Below are positions 63,521-64,000 of a DNA stretch of 64,000 bases, piece after piece. Every line of letters begins with the position of its first letter. Within the stretch, counting starts at the first letter, position 1. This DNA comes from Dasypus novemcinctus (Eukaryota > Chordata > Mammalia > Cingulata > Dasypodidae): contig NC_080673.1 in assembly GCF_030445035.2 (NCBI RefSeq), positions 183,687,216 to 183,751,215 of the forward strand. Direction: 5' to 3'. Under the pieces are notes generated by a model. That model did not search any database. It saw only the letters and a program-made list of their open reading frames with translations, and was not told the origin of the DNA. The translations under genes were made by a program, and so were the position numbers.

Positions 63521-64000
63521 GTCACACGTGACTGGAAGCTTCCAGTTTGGAGAGTGACAGCCTGTACATTAGGAAACAGGCTCTTAGGTGGGCCTTTAAG
63601 GCTGTACAGGGATATCGGACTGTCACATGATGGGGATGCACTAGCCATGCTTGGTGGGCATAGGCAGGGACCCTAAGGGTCTTGTAAGACCCTTGACAGT
63701 CACACAATGCCCAGGACAGTCCCCAAGATGAAGAGTTGTCCTGCCCCAATGCCAAGGGGTCCCATTGAGAAGAACCACCGCTTTAATATGCGCCAAGTGC
63801 TTAGAACAGGGCCTTGCTCATACGGTACACTCAAAGCAAATTTACTGTGATCATTATTATTAGGCAATGAAGCCCAGACTTTCTCTCCTGGCATATAAAA
63901 CCCTCCATAAGCCGATCGCAGCCTCCTATTACCAAGAAACCACATGCACGTTTACATGTATGCACACATGTGTATATACACATATATGTAATCTGTATAT
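63521..64000. other. intergenic sequence to window end
   Basis: Ends in a (TG/TA)-rich simple sequence ('gtatatacacatatatg') at about 63950-64000. No gene recognised. Confidence 0.5.

Noticed and set aside
51600..64000. Start of a downstream neighbour gene (in human, CCDC149 lies beyond LGI2)
   Set aside because: No CpG-island promoter or recognisable coding exon appears before the window ends, so the next gene probably starts outside it.
1..64000. A previously undescribed biological system
   Set aside because: Every coding signal I could support belongs to LGI2 or to broken retroelements. Nothing suggests a novel multi-gene system, so I do not claim one.

Overview
This is a stretch of a placental-mammal nuclear genome. 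It holds one protein-coding gene, LGI2 (leucine-rich glioma-inactivated 2), complete on the + strand. Everything else recognised is interspersed repeat or non-coding sequence. No second gene, structural RNA, CRISPR array or bacterial-type feature was found.

The organism is most likely an armadillo (Dasypus or a close xenarthran). At least five roughly 350-430 bp tRNA-derived SINEs share the DAS-type head typical of Dasypus, with a 'gtctaccacatgggaggtc' core followed by a 'ggttcaaac' B box. Most are flanked by clean target-site duplications. A short tRNA-derived SINE and a third SINE type are also present, as are LINE-1 copies whose 3' UTRs look xenarthran. The species call is an inference from repeats; the LGI2 protein alone would only say 'mammal'.

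Layout. 1-16.8 kb is 5' intergenic DNA, with SINEs, a nested L1/L1/SINE pile-up at 7.9-11.8 kb, L2, MIR, a MER5-like DNA transposon and a 650-bp xenarthran-type repeat. 16.8-17.5 kb is a CpG island with the LGI2 promoter, 5' UTR and exon 1. 17.5-46.3 kb holds exons 2-7 and seven introns; the large introns 4, 6 and 7 collect the repeats. 46.3-47.1 kb is the last coding exon, followed by a 3' UTR that probably runs to a poly(A) signal near 51.58 kb, with an earlier candidate near 48.78 kb. 51.6-64 kb is 3' intergenic DNA rich in MaLR-type LTRs (including a nested pair), MIR, SINEs and DNA-transposon fragments.

The eight LGI2 exons splice in frame to a 1,635-nt ORF of 544 residues plus stop. It has a signal peptide, a cysteine-flanked LRR block in which four exons of exactly 72 nt carry the repeats, and an EPTP/EAR beta-propeller encoded by exons 7 and 8. 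All splice sites are GT-AG and no disabling mutation is seen.

No previously undescribed biological system could be supported. The points most worth a second look are structural: a 68-bp tandem duplication beside two hairpins in intron 3, a 48-bp tandem duplication in the 3' UTR, a possible overlapping uORF, a repeat-free motif-rich block in intron 6, a 20-bp perfect palindrome in intron 6, a SINE with a doubled tail, and nested LINE and LTR insertions.
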